A stretch of 64,000 bases of DNA from the NCBI RefSeq assembly GCF_001279695.1, contig NZ_LGDD01000339.1:167194-231193 (forward strand), in the 5' to 3' direction. The translations under genes were made by a program, and so were the position numbers. Positions 28,273 through 36,948 of the stretch are shown in pieces. Source of the DNA: Streptomyces sp. WM6378. Its GTDB lineage: Bacteria; Actinomycetota; Actinomycetes; Streptomycetales; Streptomycetaceae. Below the pieces are notes generated by a model. It was not told where the DNA came from, made no database searches, and saw nothing but the letters and a program-made list of their open reading frames with translations. Positions within the stretch are counted from its first letter, which is position 1; each line of letters opens with the position of its first letter.

Positions 28273-29679
28273 GTGCGCACCCTCACCAGACGCCTCCTGC
28301 TCCCCGGCCTGACCGCCCTCGCGCTGGCCGGTACGGGCTGCTCCTCGCCGGGCCACACCGCGGCGGCCGGGCCGGGAAGCGCCGCAACGCCCTCGGCGAC
28401 GGCCGACGGCACCCAGCAGCTCGACGTGAACGCCGCGCCGCAGGGCTCGGCCGCGCCGACGCCGCTGGCTCGCACCCGTACCGGAATGGGCCAGCCCGAG
28501 AAGTCCTCGTTCAAGGTCGCCTCGTACGACAAGGCGAGCGGGCGCGCCGTCATAGCCACGGCCCCGCCGGCCCACACCGCGAAGCCGAGCCACTCCCCCA
28601 CGCCCGGCAAGCCGGCCGACAAGCCGGTCGCGGTGGGCGACATCATCGCCAGCGCGCCGGCGCCCGGCGCCCCCAACGGCCTGCTCGCCAAGGTCACCGA
28701 GGTCGTGGGCAAGAACGACCGCGGCACCGAGGTGAAGACCGCCGCCACGACCCTGGCCTCGGTCCTCAAGGACGACAAGGCCGACGGCAAGGTCCCGGTC
28801 GACCCGGCGTCCGTCAGCGTCGTGCCCCTGATGAAGGGCGTCACCTTCTCCTACGCCAAGAGCCAGGGCGTACGGTTCGGCCCGCAGGGCGCCAAGCTGC
28901 CGCTCGGCAACCTGCGCCTCGACGTGAACGCCGCGGTGGACACCGCCAAGGACGCCCCCGCCTCGGCGGGAGCATCGGTCTCCGGCTTCGTACAGCTCGC
29001 TCCCCAGGTGGAGTTCTCGTACGACGGCAGCAAGGACGGCGGGCTCGGCCTGAGCTCCGCGTTCCTCGGCATGAGCGGCGACTGGTCCTCGCAGTGGGCG
29101 CTCAAGGGCCGCGCCGCCGCCAGTACGGGCGCGCCCAAGCGCATCCCGTTCGCCAAGCTGCACAGCGCGCCGGTCATCCAGGTGGGCCCGGTGCCCGTCG
29201 TCGTCAACCTCGACCTGACCTGTTACGTCCAGGTGGAGGCCGACGGCCACGTCACCCTCGACGTCCAGCAGGACGTCAAGGGCGACTTCCGGGTCGGCGG
29301 CAGCTACGCGGCGGGCAAGGGCTGGGCCCCGGTCAGCACGTCGGCCGTGCACAGCACCCCGGTGAACGCGAGCGTCACCGCCGCCGGAACGGTCAAGGGC
29401 GCGCTCGGCGCCGAGGCCTCCGTCGGCCTGTACGGGGCCGTCGGCGTCACCGCGGACTTCGCGCCCTATCTGCGCGGCGAGGTCGACGCCAAGGCGAACG
29501 CGTCGAGCGACGGCAAGGCATCGGCGTCCGCATCCTGGGCGGCGTACGGCGGCTTCGACCTCAGCGGCCGGCTGGACTTCCAGCTGTCCCTGTTCGGCAC
29601 GCCCGTCATCGAGCACCACATCCCGCTGGGCACCCTCCACCGCGAGTGGTCGCTGGCGAAGGGGCACGCCGAGCGATAG
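28273..29679 (+). CDS. Putative lipoprotein of unknown function, 468 aa
   Basis: An exported protein beginning RTLTRRLLLPGLTALALAGTGCSSPG. It has a lipoprotein-like signal with the lipid cysteine near residue 23, although Gly rather than Leu stands at -3. An Ala/Thr/Pro-rich linker (to about 110) follows. The rest is a long beta-rich region with repeated VDVNAAV/VNASVTAAG-type strands (LDVNAAVDTAKDA, YVQVEADGHVTLDVQQDVKGDF, VSTSAVHSTPVNASVTAAGTVKG). This resembles a surface adhesin-like or amphipathic beta sandwich. No enzyme motif is visible. GAAGG is 11 bases before the GTG. Its promoter carries a perfect 18-bp palindrome. Confidence 0.8.
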   Translation: MRTLTRRLLLPGLTALALAGTGCSSPGHTAAAGPGSAATPSATADGTQQLDVNAAPQGSAAPTPLARTRTGMGQPEKSSFKVASYDKASGRAVIATAPPAHTAKPSHSPTPGKPADKPVAVGDIIASAPAPGAPNGLLAKVTEVVGKNDRGTEVKTAATTLASVLKDDKADGKVPVDPASVSVVPLMKGVTFSYAKSQGVRFGPQGAKLPLGNLRLDVNAAVDTAKDAPASAGASVSGFVQLAPQVEFSYDGSKDGGLGLSSAFLGMSGDWSSQWALKGRAAASTGAPKRIPFAKLHSAPVIQVGPVPVVVNLDLTCYVQVEADGHVTLDVQQDVKGDFRVGGSYAAGKGWAPVSTSAVHSTPVNASVTAAGTVKGALGAEASVGLYGAVGVTADFAPYLRGEVDAKANASSDGKASASASWAAYGGFDLSGRLDFQLSLFGTPVIEHHIPLGTLHREWSLAKGHAER

Positions 29680-29713
29680 CCCCCATTGCCGGATTGATTG
29701 AGCAACTCCTATA

Positions 29714-29747
29714 GCACGGCGGCCAGTTGGCGATCCGGCCGCCGTGC
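29714..29747. terminator. Bidirectional terminator
   Basis: Perfect 11-bp arms, GCACGGCGGCC (29714-29724) and its complement (29737-29747), enclose a 12-nt loop. The hairpin lies between the convergent lipoprotein and methyltransferase genes. Confidence 0.8.
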
Positions 29748-29760
29748 CCGGCGCCCGCCG

Positions 29761-30684
29761 TCAAGCCGGACGTACGCCCGCATGAACCGTGGTGGCGGAC
29801 AGGAGGAACGCGTCGGGGCGGCGCAGGATGCCGTCCGGCGCGTCCGCGTCGAGCAGCACGTCCAGAGTCTTGCGGTCCTCCGCGTCCAGGGACTCGCTCA
29901 TCGTCTCCCGAAGCCGCGTCAGTTGGGCGTGCAGGAACACACGGGCCGGCTCGCCCAGGGGCGCCGGCAGGTCGAGCAGGAGCGTGAAGCTGCCGACCCG
30001 GGTGAGCCCGGCGCGGCGCAACATCGCGGGCCAGTCCTCGACCAGGGTGGTGCTGCCGGGCAACTCGGCGCGCATGGCCTCGAACCAGTGCTCCTGGGCG
30101 GCATCCAGCCGGGCCAGGAGACCGGGCTTGCCGATCCCGATGTCGCGCGGCAGACAGCGCATGGGCAGACCGCCCTCCGCCACGGCGAGCACGCCGCCGG
30201 GGTTCAGGACACCGGCGAGCGCGTCCAGCGCGCCCTGCTGATCGCCCAGGTGGTGCACGGCCTTGCTGCTCCAGACCAGATCCGCCGCGCCGAGGCCGCC
30301 GCCCTTCAGGCCCTCCGGCAACTCCGCATGCCGTACGGCGACCCTCTCACCGACGCCGAGCCGCTCGGCGCGGGCCAGGGTGTGGTCGAGGAGCGCGGGC
30401 GCGCCGTCGACGGCGACCACGTCGGCGTCGGCGAAGGTCTCGGCGAGCACGCAGGTCATGACGCCCGGCCCGCTCCCGACGTCGAGCACGCGCCGCACCT
30501 CGTGCTCGGGCGCGAGTGCCTGCGCCAGGCGGGCCGCGGTCCGGCGCAGCACCGGGAGCTGGAGTTCACCACCGTTCTCCAGGACGGCGGCCATGGCCTC
30601 CCAGTCGATGTCACCGTGACCGTGGCCATGGCTGTTGCCGTGTGCGTGCCCGTGTGCGTGTGCGGGACCGTTGTGTGCGCTCAT
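29761..30684 (-). CDS. Class I SAM-dependent methyltransferase with a His-rich N-terminus
   Basis: A 307-aa methyltransferase. Motif I is VLDVGSGPGVMTCVLAE, the acidic loop is VVAVDGAP, and motif IV-like ADLVWSSKAVHHLGD follows. It resembles ubiquinone/menaquinone or small-molecule methylases. Residues 1-24 are unusual: MSAHNGPAHAHGHAHGNSHG, then HGHGD, with eight histidines in 24 residues alternating with Gly/Ala. That pattern suggests metal binding. ATG 30684 begins the His-rich run; longer frames upstream lie in the divergent promoter region. The next gene, cystathionine beta-synthase, is divergent, so a role near methionine/SAM metabolism is possible but unproven. Confidence 0.88.
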   Translation of the reverse strand: MSAHNGPAHAHGHAHGNSHGHGHGDIDWEAMAAVLENGGELQLPVLRRTAARLAQALAPEHEVRRVLDVGSGPGVMTCVLAETFADADVVAVDGAPALLDHTLARAERLGVGERVAVRHAELPEGLKGGGLGAADLVWSSKAVHHLGDQQGALDALAGVLNPGGVLAVAEGGLPMRCLPRDIGIGKPGLLARLDAAQEHWFEAMRAELPGSTTLVEDWPAMLRRAGLTRVGSFTLLLDLPAPLGEPARVFLHAQLTRLRETMSESLDAEDRKTLDVLLDADAPDGILRRPDAFLLSATTVHAGVRPA

Positions 30685-30809
30685 GTCAAGGAGCGTGCGC
30701 CCGTCGAGTGGCCGCGGCAACTTTCGTTGCTGATTCCGGGACGGCGATTCCGGAGGGGCTGGGCTGGAATGGTCGGCGTACGGACCAACTCGCCATCTCG
30801 GCATGGCGC

Positions 30810-30836
30810 TTGACGTCTGCGGCCATTGGCTAAGGT
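30810..30836 (+). promoter_or_regulatory. Promoter giving a leaderless transcript for cystathionine beta-synthase
   Basis: TTGACG (30810-30815) and TAAGGT (30831-30836) are spaced 15 bp apart. The predicted start falls six to seven bases after the -10, on the ATG at 30843. No ribosome binding site precedes that ATG, which supports leaderless expression. Confidence 0.5.
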
Positions 30837-30842
30837 GCCGTG

Positions 30843-32267
30843 ATGGACGCAATGGATGTGTATGAGTCTGCGCTCGGCCTCGTCGGCGGCACCCCGCTGG
30901 TCCGGCTGCGCACCGGCGGTGCCGCCGCTGTCTACGCGAAGCTGGAGTACCTGAGCATCGGGGGCAGCGCCAAGGACCGGATCGGCCTGCGCATGATCGA
31001 GCAGGCGGAGAAGGACGGGCTGCTGCGGCCCGGCGGGACCGTGATCGAGGCCACCTCCGGCAACACGGGCATCGGGCTCGCGCTGGTGGCGGCCGAGAAG
31101 GGGTACCGGATCGTGGTGGTCGTCTCCGACCGGGTCAGTGACGAGAAGGTCGACACCCTGCGGGCGTTCGGCGCCGAGGTGGTGGTCAAGCCGGCCGGTC
31201 TGCCGCGCCAGCATCCCGACCACCCGATGAGCTTCGCCGCCCACCTCGCCGAGACGACGCCGGGCGGGTGGCTGGCCAACCAGTACGACAACCCGGCCAA
31301 CCCGGACGCGCACTACCTGACCACCGGGCCGGAGATCTGGCGCCAGACCCGGGGACGCGTCACGCATCTGGTGTCCTGCATCGGGACCGGCGGCACGATC
31401 AGCGGCGCCGGACGCTACCTCAAGGAGGTCAGCGGCCATGCCGTCGAGGTGATCGGCGCGGACCCCGCGTCGTCCGTCTACTCCGGGGGCGACGGCCGCC
31501 CCTACTTCATCGAGGCGGCCGGACACTTCCTGCACCCGGACACCGCCCAGGACATCTGGCCCACGTCCTATCACCCCGATGTCGTCGACCGCATCGTGCC
31601 CGTCGCCGACCGGCAGGCCCTCGACACACTGCGCCAACTCGCCCGCGAACAGGGCCTGTTGGCGGGCGGTTCCTCGGGGACGGCGCTGGCCGCGGCCCAT
31701 CGGGTCGCCGCGGACGCCGGGCCCGACGCCGTCGTAGTGGTGATCCTGCCGGACTCCGGCAGGCAGTACCTGTCCAAGTACTTCAACGACACCTGGATGC
31801 TGCGCCTGGGCTTCCTCGACGGTGACGAGAGTGCGCCCAGGGTGGCCGACGCCGCGCCCATGGCCGGCGGCACCTCACCGCTGCCCTACCTCAACAGTCA
31901 CACCTCTGTCGGTGACGCGCTGGAGGCGCTCCGCGCGAGGAAGCGGAGCGGCCAGGACCCCGTCCTGCCGGCCGGCCCCTGCCCGGCGGGCCCCGAGCGC
32001 CGACCCACCGCGCCCGAACTCACCGGATCGGTGACCCTGGCGGCACTCGAAGCAGCCCTGCACGACGGCACGGCGGGCCCGGCCGATCCGCTGTCGGGCC
32101 ACCTCGAACCGCCCCTCCCGCACTTCGGCTACGGCGAGCCCGCGGCGACGGCCCTCGGCACACTGACCGGGCACGCCCAGGACACCGCGGTCGTCCTGCG
32201 CGACGGCTGCGCCGAGGCCCTCATCACTTCGGCCGATCTCCGCGCGTTGCTCCCCGCCCCTCGGTGA
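30843..32267 (+). CDS. Cystathionine beta-synthase (PLP enzyme)
   Basis: A 474-aa PLP enzyme that joins homocysteine and serine to give cystathionine. The PLP lysine is Lys44 in GGSAKDRIG, the phosphate and substrate loops are EATSGNTGIGLAL and CIGTGGTISGAGRYL, and GGSSGTALAAA lies near 285. The catalytic part ends with ILPDSGRQYLSKYFND, typical of CBS rather than cysteine synthase. The C-terminal about 140 residues (SVGDALEALRARK and TLAALEAAL) correspond to paired CBS (Bateman) domains but are Pro-rich and look degenerate, so SAM control may be lost. It converges and overlaps by 44 bp with the DUF1232 gene. Confidence 0.92.
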   Translation: MDAMDVYESALGLVGGTPLVRLRTGGAAAVYAKLEYLSIGGSAKDRIGLRMIEQAEKDGLLRPGGTVIEATSGNTGIGLALVAAEKGYRIVVVVSDRVSDEKVDTLRAFGAEVVVKPAGLPRQHPDHPMSFAAHLAETTPGGWLANQYDNPANPDAHYLTTGPEIWRQTRGRVTHLVSCIGTGGTISGAGRYLKEVSGHAVEVIGADPASSVYSGGDGRPYFIEAAGHFLHPDTAQDIWPTSYHPDVVDRIVPVADRQALDTLRQLAREQGLLAGGSSGTALAAAHRVAADAGPDAVVVVILPDSGRQYLSKYFNDTWMLRLGFLDGDESAPRVADAAPMAGGTSPLPYLNSHTSVGDALEALRARKRSGQDPVLPAGPCPAGPERRPTAPELTGSVTLAALEAALHDGTAGPADPLSGHLEPPLPHFGYGEPAATALGTLTGHAQDTAVVLRDGCAEALITSADLRALLPAPR

Positions 32268-32553
32268 GCCTGTCCGGGCCGCCCGGGGCGGTGGCCGCCA
32301 TGTGCAGGGTTCGCAGGGCCAGGAGCAGCACGCCGATGTCGTCGAGGTAGATCGGGTCCGGGAGGAGGTCGACGGGGCTGATGACGTAGAGCAGTGCGCC
32401 CCAGAAGGCGGCCTTGTGCGCAAGGGGGATTCCGGCGTCCTGGAGGACTTTGCGGGCGCGGATCAGACGTACCGTCAGAACAACGGTCAGCACAGCGGTC
32501 GCGAGGAGGGCGAGGGCCGCGAGGACCAGGGCCACTTTCACTTCGGTGCTCAT
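32224..32553 (-). CDS. DUF1232 (YkvA-like) small membrane protein
   Basis: A 109-aa protein with an N-terminal membrane helix (VALVLAALALLATAVLTVVLTVRLI) and the YkvA/DUF1232 core LYVISPVDLLPDPIYLDDIGVLLLALRTL. The 'SPxDLxPDxxxxxDD' pattern is diagnostic. Function is unknown. GGAAGG sits about eight bases before ATG 32553. Its 3' end overlaps the convergent cystathionine beta-synthase gene by 44 bp, which could allow antisense interference. Confidence 0.9.
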   Translation of the reverse strand: MSTEVKVALVLAALALLATAVLTVVLTVRLIRARKVLQDAGIPLAHKAAFWGALLYVISPVDLLPDPIYLDDIGVLLLALRTLHMAATAPGGPDRLTEGRGATRGDRPK

Positions 32554-32715
32554 CGCGCTGCCTTCCGTCGCACTGTGACGGCGATGCTCCTGAAGCCGGC
32601 TCCCAAGGCCCCGGGCTCGCTCGTGCGAAGCCACCTCCTCGTAGCGGGCCCCGGCGGCCGGGCCGGCCGCCCCGTCGCTCCCCGAGTACCGTGCCCCGGG
32701 CGGTTCATGCAGGAT

Positions 32716-34359
32716 TCAGCAGCCGGGTGCCCCCTTGCCGCCGCGCTGCGGCAGGCTCAGGTTGGGGGTGCCGTCGGGCCAGGTGAGGGCGATCGTCCTG
32801 GTCGAGCCGTCGGAGCCGAGCTGGACCACCGGGGTGGGCTTGCCCGCGGGTGTGCCGTCGGCGCGGAACGACAGCCAGCCGCTCGCACCCGGCAGCATCT
32901 GGGCGCAGTAGAACTGGTGCAGGATGCCGGTCTCCAGGCCCGGGTTCTTGAGCCCGACGGCGTCACGCCGGCCCGCGCTGATCGCCGCCACGGCCGCGTC
33001 GTGCGTGAGCATGGCCTGCCCGCTGCCCAGGTCGGCGGGGTCGAAGGTGAGGGTCGCCACGTCCTTGTCGGCGGTCAGCGGCTGGCCGGTGCAGGGGTCG
33101 GGCCGGCCGGTGAACGCCGCCCAGAACTGGTCGTAGTTGTGCTTGGCGTCGGAGCCGGGGCAGTCCTTGCCCCACTCGTCGGGGCTGGCGAGCGCGGTGT
33201 ACGCGACGGTGACCCGGCCCGAGGCGATGCCGTTCAGAACGCCCTTGTCGTGGATGGCCTCCGAGGCGTCGTCACCGGCGAGGATGTGCAGCTGGGGAAT
33301 TCCGCAGGGCGCGCCCTGCACCCAGTTCTCCACGAACGCCCCGAGGTCGCGGCCCCGGCCCGCGAAGTAGACGACAGAGGGGGCAGCCTGGCACAGGTTG
33401 GCGTGCATGAGGTTGAACTGCTGGACCAGGTAGTCCTGGCGGCCCGATCCGGCGGGCAGATCGCTGGGCGAGGTGTACGGGAGCACGGTCACTGTGCGGC
33501 CAGCCGCCTTGAACTTGCTTTTGGCCGCCTCGGCGAGCGTCTGCGTGTAGTCGTCGCCCGTGACGCTGTCCGCGACCACGGCGAGGGAGGTCACGGCCGG
33601 CTTCAGGGTGGACACGTACTGGTTCGCGGCGATCACCGAGTCCGCGTTGGTCGGGGAGACCCGGAACATGTCGACGATCTGCTTCTTGCCGGTGGGGTCG
33701 GCCGGGTCGAGGTTCATCGAGTCGCCCGTCACCGTCGATCCGATGACGGGAATGTGCAGCTGCGTGGAGATCGCCGCGGCGGCTTGCCGGGTCTGCTCGG
33801 TGGACTGGCCGAGTCCGACGACCGCCGAGATGCGTTCGGCGCTCATCTGCTTCTTCAGGTTGGTCACGGTCGCGGCCCAGGAGCCGTACTGGCTGCCCAT
33901 GTTGGCGAGGTACAGCTTGATGGCGGGCGTACTGCCGTAGGCGGCTGTGTTGTTGGCCCGCCACACGGCGGTGAGCGCGCCCTCGATGTTCGGGTAGAGG
34001 GAGTCGTAGGTGAGGGTGTCCACGTCGGAGACGGGCGAGAGGTCCAGCATCAGGACGACGCTGGTGTACGGGCCTTTCACCGCGTCGTTGGCCGACTTGA
34101 CCATGTGCTCCAACTCCCGCATCCGGGCGGGTTCGTGGTCGGTGAACGGCCCGCTGTCGATGTTCACGCCCGCGCAGGCGAGCGGCGTCCCCGTCGCGGT
34201 CATGCCGGTGCCGCAGGTCAGCGAGGGCGGGAAGAGCCGGCCGTAGCCCCAGCGGCCGCCGAACACGAGGCCGGTGAGGATCACGAGCGCCGCGAGGAGC
34301 GAGAGGACCGGGTGACGGCGCAGCCGGCCGAAGCGGGGGTTGCCTACAGCGGGTGGCAT
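32716..34359 (-). CDS. Membrane-anchored periplasmic-binding-protein-like receptor (Peripla_BP_6 type)
   Basis: A 547-aa protein. A single uncleaved membrane helix near residues 17-36 (HPVLSLLAALVILTGLVFGG) anchors a large extracytoplasmic part built like a type I solute-binding (Leu/Ile/Val-binding) protein. Readable pieces are ISAVVGLGQSTEQTRQAAAA, IPVIGSTVTGDSMN, FRVSPTNADSVIAANQYV and VTSLAVVADSVTGDDYTQTLAEA. There is no lipobox and no permease gene nearby. AAGGAG is five bases before ATG 34359. It follows the P-loop ATPase gene by 55 bp on the same strand, so the two form an operon. Together they look like a ligand receptor plus NTPase rather than a transporter. Confidence 0.85.
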   Translation of the reverse strand: MPPAVGNPRFGRLRRHPVLSLLAALVILTGLVFGGRWGYGRLFPPSLTCGTGMTATGTPLACAGVNIDSGPFTDHEPARMRELEHMVKSANDAVKGPYTSVVLMLDLSPVSDVDTLTYDSLYPNIEGALTAVWRANNTAAYGSTPAIKLYLANMGSQYGSWAATVTNLKKQMSAERISAVVGLGQSTEQTRQAAAAISTQLHIPVIGSTVTGDSMNLDPADPTGKKQIVDMFRVSPTNADSVIAANQYVSTLKPAVTSLAVVADSVTGDDYTQTLAEAAKSKFKAAGRTVTVLPYTSPSDLPAGSGRQDYLVQQFNLMHANLCQAAPSVVYFAGRGRDLGAFVENWVQGAPCGIPQLHILAGDDASEAIHDKGVLNGIASGRVTVAYTALASPDEWGKDCPGSDAKHNYDQFWAAFTGRPDPCTGQPLTADKDVATLTFDPADLGSGQAMLTHDAAVAAISAGRRDAVGLKNPGLETGILHQFYCAQMLPGASGWLSFRADGTPAGKPTPVVQLGSDGSTRTIALTWPDGTPNLSLPQRGGKGAPGC

Positions 34360-34414
34360 GGACACTCCTTGCGGTGCGGTCGACTGGCGCGGGGGTGCCG
34401 CGTCCGTCGCGGGG

Positions 34415-36553
34415 CTAGGCGAAGGCGGCCGCCGCCTGCTGGAGCGGACTGACGTCCAGCAGACGGGAGTTGTGCGCGAGGCGGGTGAAGCATTCCTGTA
34501 TCTCGCCGTCCCAGCGCCGGGTGTGCTCGGTCAGCGGGTCGCTGTACAGCCACAGCAGGGCGAGCAGCTTGGCGGTGGCCACCGCGAGGACCGTCTGCCC
34601 GCCGTCCTCGACCCCGTCGAGCAGCAGCGCGTACGCCTCCTGGGGCGAGTGCTCGTACAGCAGCCGGCAGGGCGCCGAGGAGAGGTAGTCGAGCAGGCGG
34701 ATCCAGGCGCGGTGGTCCTCGTCGAACCGGTCGGCGAGCGCCGCGGCGACCGGCGCGAAGCGGCCGAGGGCCAGGTCGTGGAAGAGCCCTCGCTCGACGG
34801 CCGCAGGGTCGCCGCCGTGCACCGGCAGGGCGGCCAGGGCGAGGGCCTGCGCCGCGAACAGCTCGTGCCAGGGGTTCGTGCCGACAGGTCGCGCGGGCCG
34901 GGCGGTGTTCAGTGCGGTGAGTGCGGAGCGGGCCAGCCAGGGGTGCAGCGTGGCGGGCCCGTCGGCGTCGCCCCAGCCGATCTGGCGGATGCGCGAGGGG
35001 CGGTGGGTGAAGGTGCTCACCCACAGGTGCCGGCGCAGGAGTTCCAGGCTGCGCGGGAGTTCCGTCGAGGCCGCGGGAAGGCGCGGGTCGTCCGCGGTGC
35101 GTACGTCGGCGAGGTAGGCGGCAGCGAGGACGATCGCGGGGGCGGTACTCCAGGTGGCGCCGGGGACGGGCAGCCCTTCGGGGAGGCTGGTCTCCAGGGC
35201 GTGGGACCACAGCGGCGTGCCGTCCTCGTCGGCCGGGGCGACCATGGACACGGCGGGGCCGTGCGGTCCGGGGTGCGCGGCGAACGGTTCGTCGAGTACG
35301 GCGGAAACGGCGCCCCGGTGGCCTCCGGTGAGCCGGTGGACGACGGATGCGGGCAGCGGCCGGGCCGGCGACGGGTCGGAGCGGTCCATCGCGTACCCGA
35401 CCTGCTCCTCGGTCATCGGGTCGAGCCATACGGGGTACCACCAGGCGGCCGCGGGCCCGCGCTCGGCGGCGACGGCCGCGTCGTTCTCCCGGGCCCACAG
35501 TGTCCGGGTCGCCCGGGAGAGGAGCGGGACGCGGCGCTGGGGCGTGGCGCTCAGCGGCGCCGAGCGCCAGGGCTCGCACCACCAGGACGTCCACTCGGAC
35601 TGCCACTGCTCGCACGCGGCCAGGACGAGCAGCGGGTCCGCCGCGCCCGAACCGTCCGTGTCGGCCAGTTGGTTGCGGGACCGGGCGCCGGCGAGTTCGA
35701 CGAGGAAGCGGCGTCCGGCCGGGGTCTGCGCGCCGTCGACCAGGAGCACCCAGGCGTGGTCGTGTCGGTCTCGGCGGGCGCCGTGGACGGGCAGCACGCA
35801 GGAGCAGGCGGAGCGCAGTGGCGGATGGCGTTCGGCCTGGTCCTTGACGTCGGCGAGGAAGGCGGCCATCAGGGGGCCGACCGCGGCGGACCGTGATGTG
35901 GAACTCAGCCTGATGAGCGCGTCGATGGAGCGCGCGGACTCGGCCTCGGGAACGCTGATGTGCCACCTGAGCGCGTCCCGTACGCCCCAGCGGGCGGCGC
36001 TCTGCAGCAGGGATCCGATGACGGGCTTGGCCTGCTCTCGCACGGCGGAGACCACTTCCCGCGCGGGCCCCGAGACCAGGGGGCTCAACGCTCCCTGGGC
36101 GACGACGTCCATGGTGGTCGCCGCGGCGTGTTCCACCCCGGCGGCGAACCTGCCCGGCCGGGTGTTGCGGGTGTACTGCTGTATGAGCTCACGTATCTGG
36201 TCGGCGGCCCGGCCCCGGTCCGCGTCCAGATTCTCGTTCAGGGCGAGCAGCCCGAGCCCGAAGCGGTGGAACACCGGGCCTCGGCGCAGATTGTCCCAGC
36301 CGCGCATCATCTGGAACGCGACGAGGGCGGCCGCCGACACCGGGTCGACGGGGTTCTCCTCGAAGTCGAGCCCCGCGTGCACCACGGTCCCGCCACACGC
36401 CCGCGACACGGCCCGCAACAGATCGGTCTTGCCGGACCGCCTCGGCCCCAACAGCGCGACGATCGGCTGCCGTTGTCCCGGATACCGCCACAACATGTGC
36501 CGCAGGAACGCATCGGCGCCCCCTGCCGCATCAAGATCCCCCACCGCACTCAC
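34415..36553 (-). CDS. Large P-loop NTPase of unknown function, 712 aa
   Basis: A soluble 712-aa protein. Walker A is GPRRSGKT at about 36-43, after a strand (IVALL). A candidate Walker B is HAWVLLVDGAQ near 265-275, next to RFLVELAGARS. The remainder is Trp/Ala/Leu-rich and helical, ending in TPR- or HEAT-like helix pairs. The general plan (NTPase plus helical sensor) recalls STAND-type or KAP-like signalling ATPases, but no named domain is certain. The start is uncertain: GTG 36553 has a GGGGGG run upstream, and GTG 36616 is the longest option. It forms an operon with the anchored binding protein. The lack of transporter parts makes the pair unusual. Confidence 0.75.
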   Translation of the reverse strand: MSAVGDLDAAGGADAFLRHMLWRYPGQRQPIVALLGPRRSGKTDLLRAVSRACGGTVVHAGLDFEENPVDPVSAAALVAFQMMRGWDNLRRGPVFHRFGLGLLALNENLDADRGRAADQIRELIQQYTRNTRPGRFAAGVEHAAATTMDVVAQGALSPLVSGPAREVVSAVREQAKPVIGSLLQSAARWGVRDALRWHISVPEAESARSIDALIRLSSTSRSAAVGPLMAAFLADVKDQAERHPPLRSACSCVLPVHGARRDRHDHAWVLLVDGAQTPAGRRFLVELAGARSRNQLADTDGSGAADPLLVLAACEQWQSEWTSWWCEPWRSAPLSATPQRRVPLLSRATRTLWARENDAAVAAERGPAAAWWYPVWLDPMTEEQVGYAMDRSDPSPARPLPASVVHRLTGGHRGAVSAVLDEPFAAHPGPHGPAVSMVAPADEDGTPLWSHALETSLPEGLPVPGATWSTAPAIVLAAAYLADVRTADDPRLPAASTELPRSLELLRRHLWVSTFTHRPSRIRQIGWGDADGPATLHPWLARSALTALNTARPARPVGTNPWHELFAAQALALAALPVHGGDPAAVERGLFHDLALGRFAPVAAALADRFDEDHRAWIRLLDYLSSAPCRLLYEHSPQEAYALLLDGVEDGGQTVLAVATAKLLALLWLYSDPLTEHTRRWDGEIQECFTRLAHNSRLLDVSPLQQAAAAFA

Positions 36554-36597
36554 CGCCCCCCGGAACCGACACGCACAAGGCGCACCTTCCGCATCGA

Positions 36598-36948
36598 TTG
36601 ACACGGAAGGTAACACCGGAGGGACAGGCCGCGACGGGTGTTCGACGACATCCGTGCCCTGCGTGCCCCGAGGGGTTCAACTCCTCGCCTACGCCGATCG
36701 TCATTCCGGGCGCCTGCGGGGCCACCGTACTCACGCTCATGTGGACCGTCCTCGCCTTCAGCACTCAGGTGATGGGCACCACGATCCGGGGCGATGAGCT
36801 GCCCGACACCTTCCCGGGCCGGGCCGGTGGCTGGCAGGGAGGCGTCTTCTACCTCTGTTACACGCCGCTCGTCCTCTGGGGGCCGCTGCTCGCCGTGCTC
36901 ACCTTCGCGTACCGGAAGCGCCGTCGTGTGCCGTCAGGTCGTGGGTAG
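36598..36948 (+). CDS. Small two-helix membrane protein with unclear or broken N-terminus
   Basis: The C-terminal about 80 residues look real. TM1 is IVIPGACGATVLTLMWTVLAF, an outer loop STQVMGTTIRGDELPDTFPG follows, and TM2 is GVFYLCYTPLVLWGPLLAVLTFAY with a basic tail. This layout resembles small actinobacterial membrane proteins. The first 35 residues from TTG 36598 are uncharacteristic (CPACP) and overlap the upstream end of the divergent ATPase gene. No ribosome binding site or better start is visible, so the gene may be truncated or frameshifted at its 5' end. It converges with the APC permease, overlapping by 15 bp. Confidence 0.45.
   Translation: MTRKVTPEGQAATGVRRHPCPACPEGFNSSPTPIVIPGACGATVLTLMWTVLAFSTQVMGTTIRGDELPDTFPGRAGGWQGGVFYLCYTPLVLWGPLLAVLTFAYRKRRRVPSGRG

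Noticed and set aside
32302..34452. 716-codon plus-strand open frame
   Set aside because: It is antisense to the anchored binding protein and the DUF1232 gene, with low-complexity composition and no motifs.
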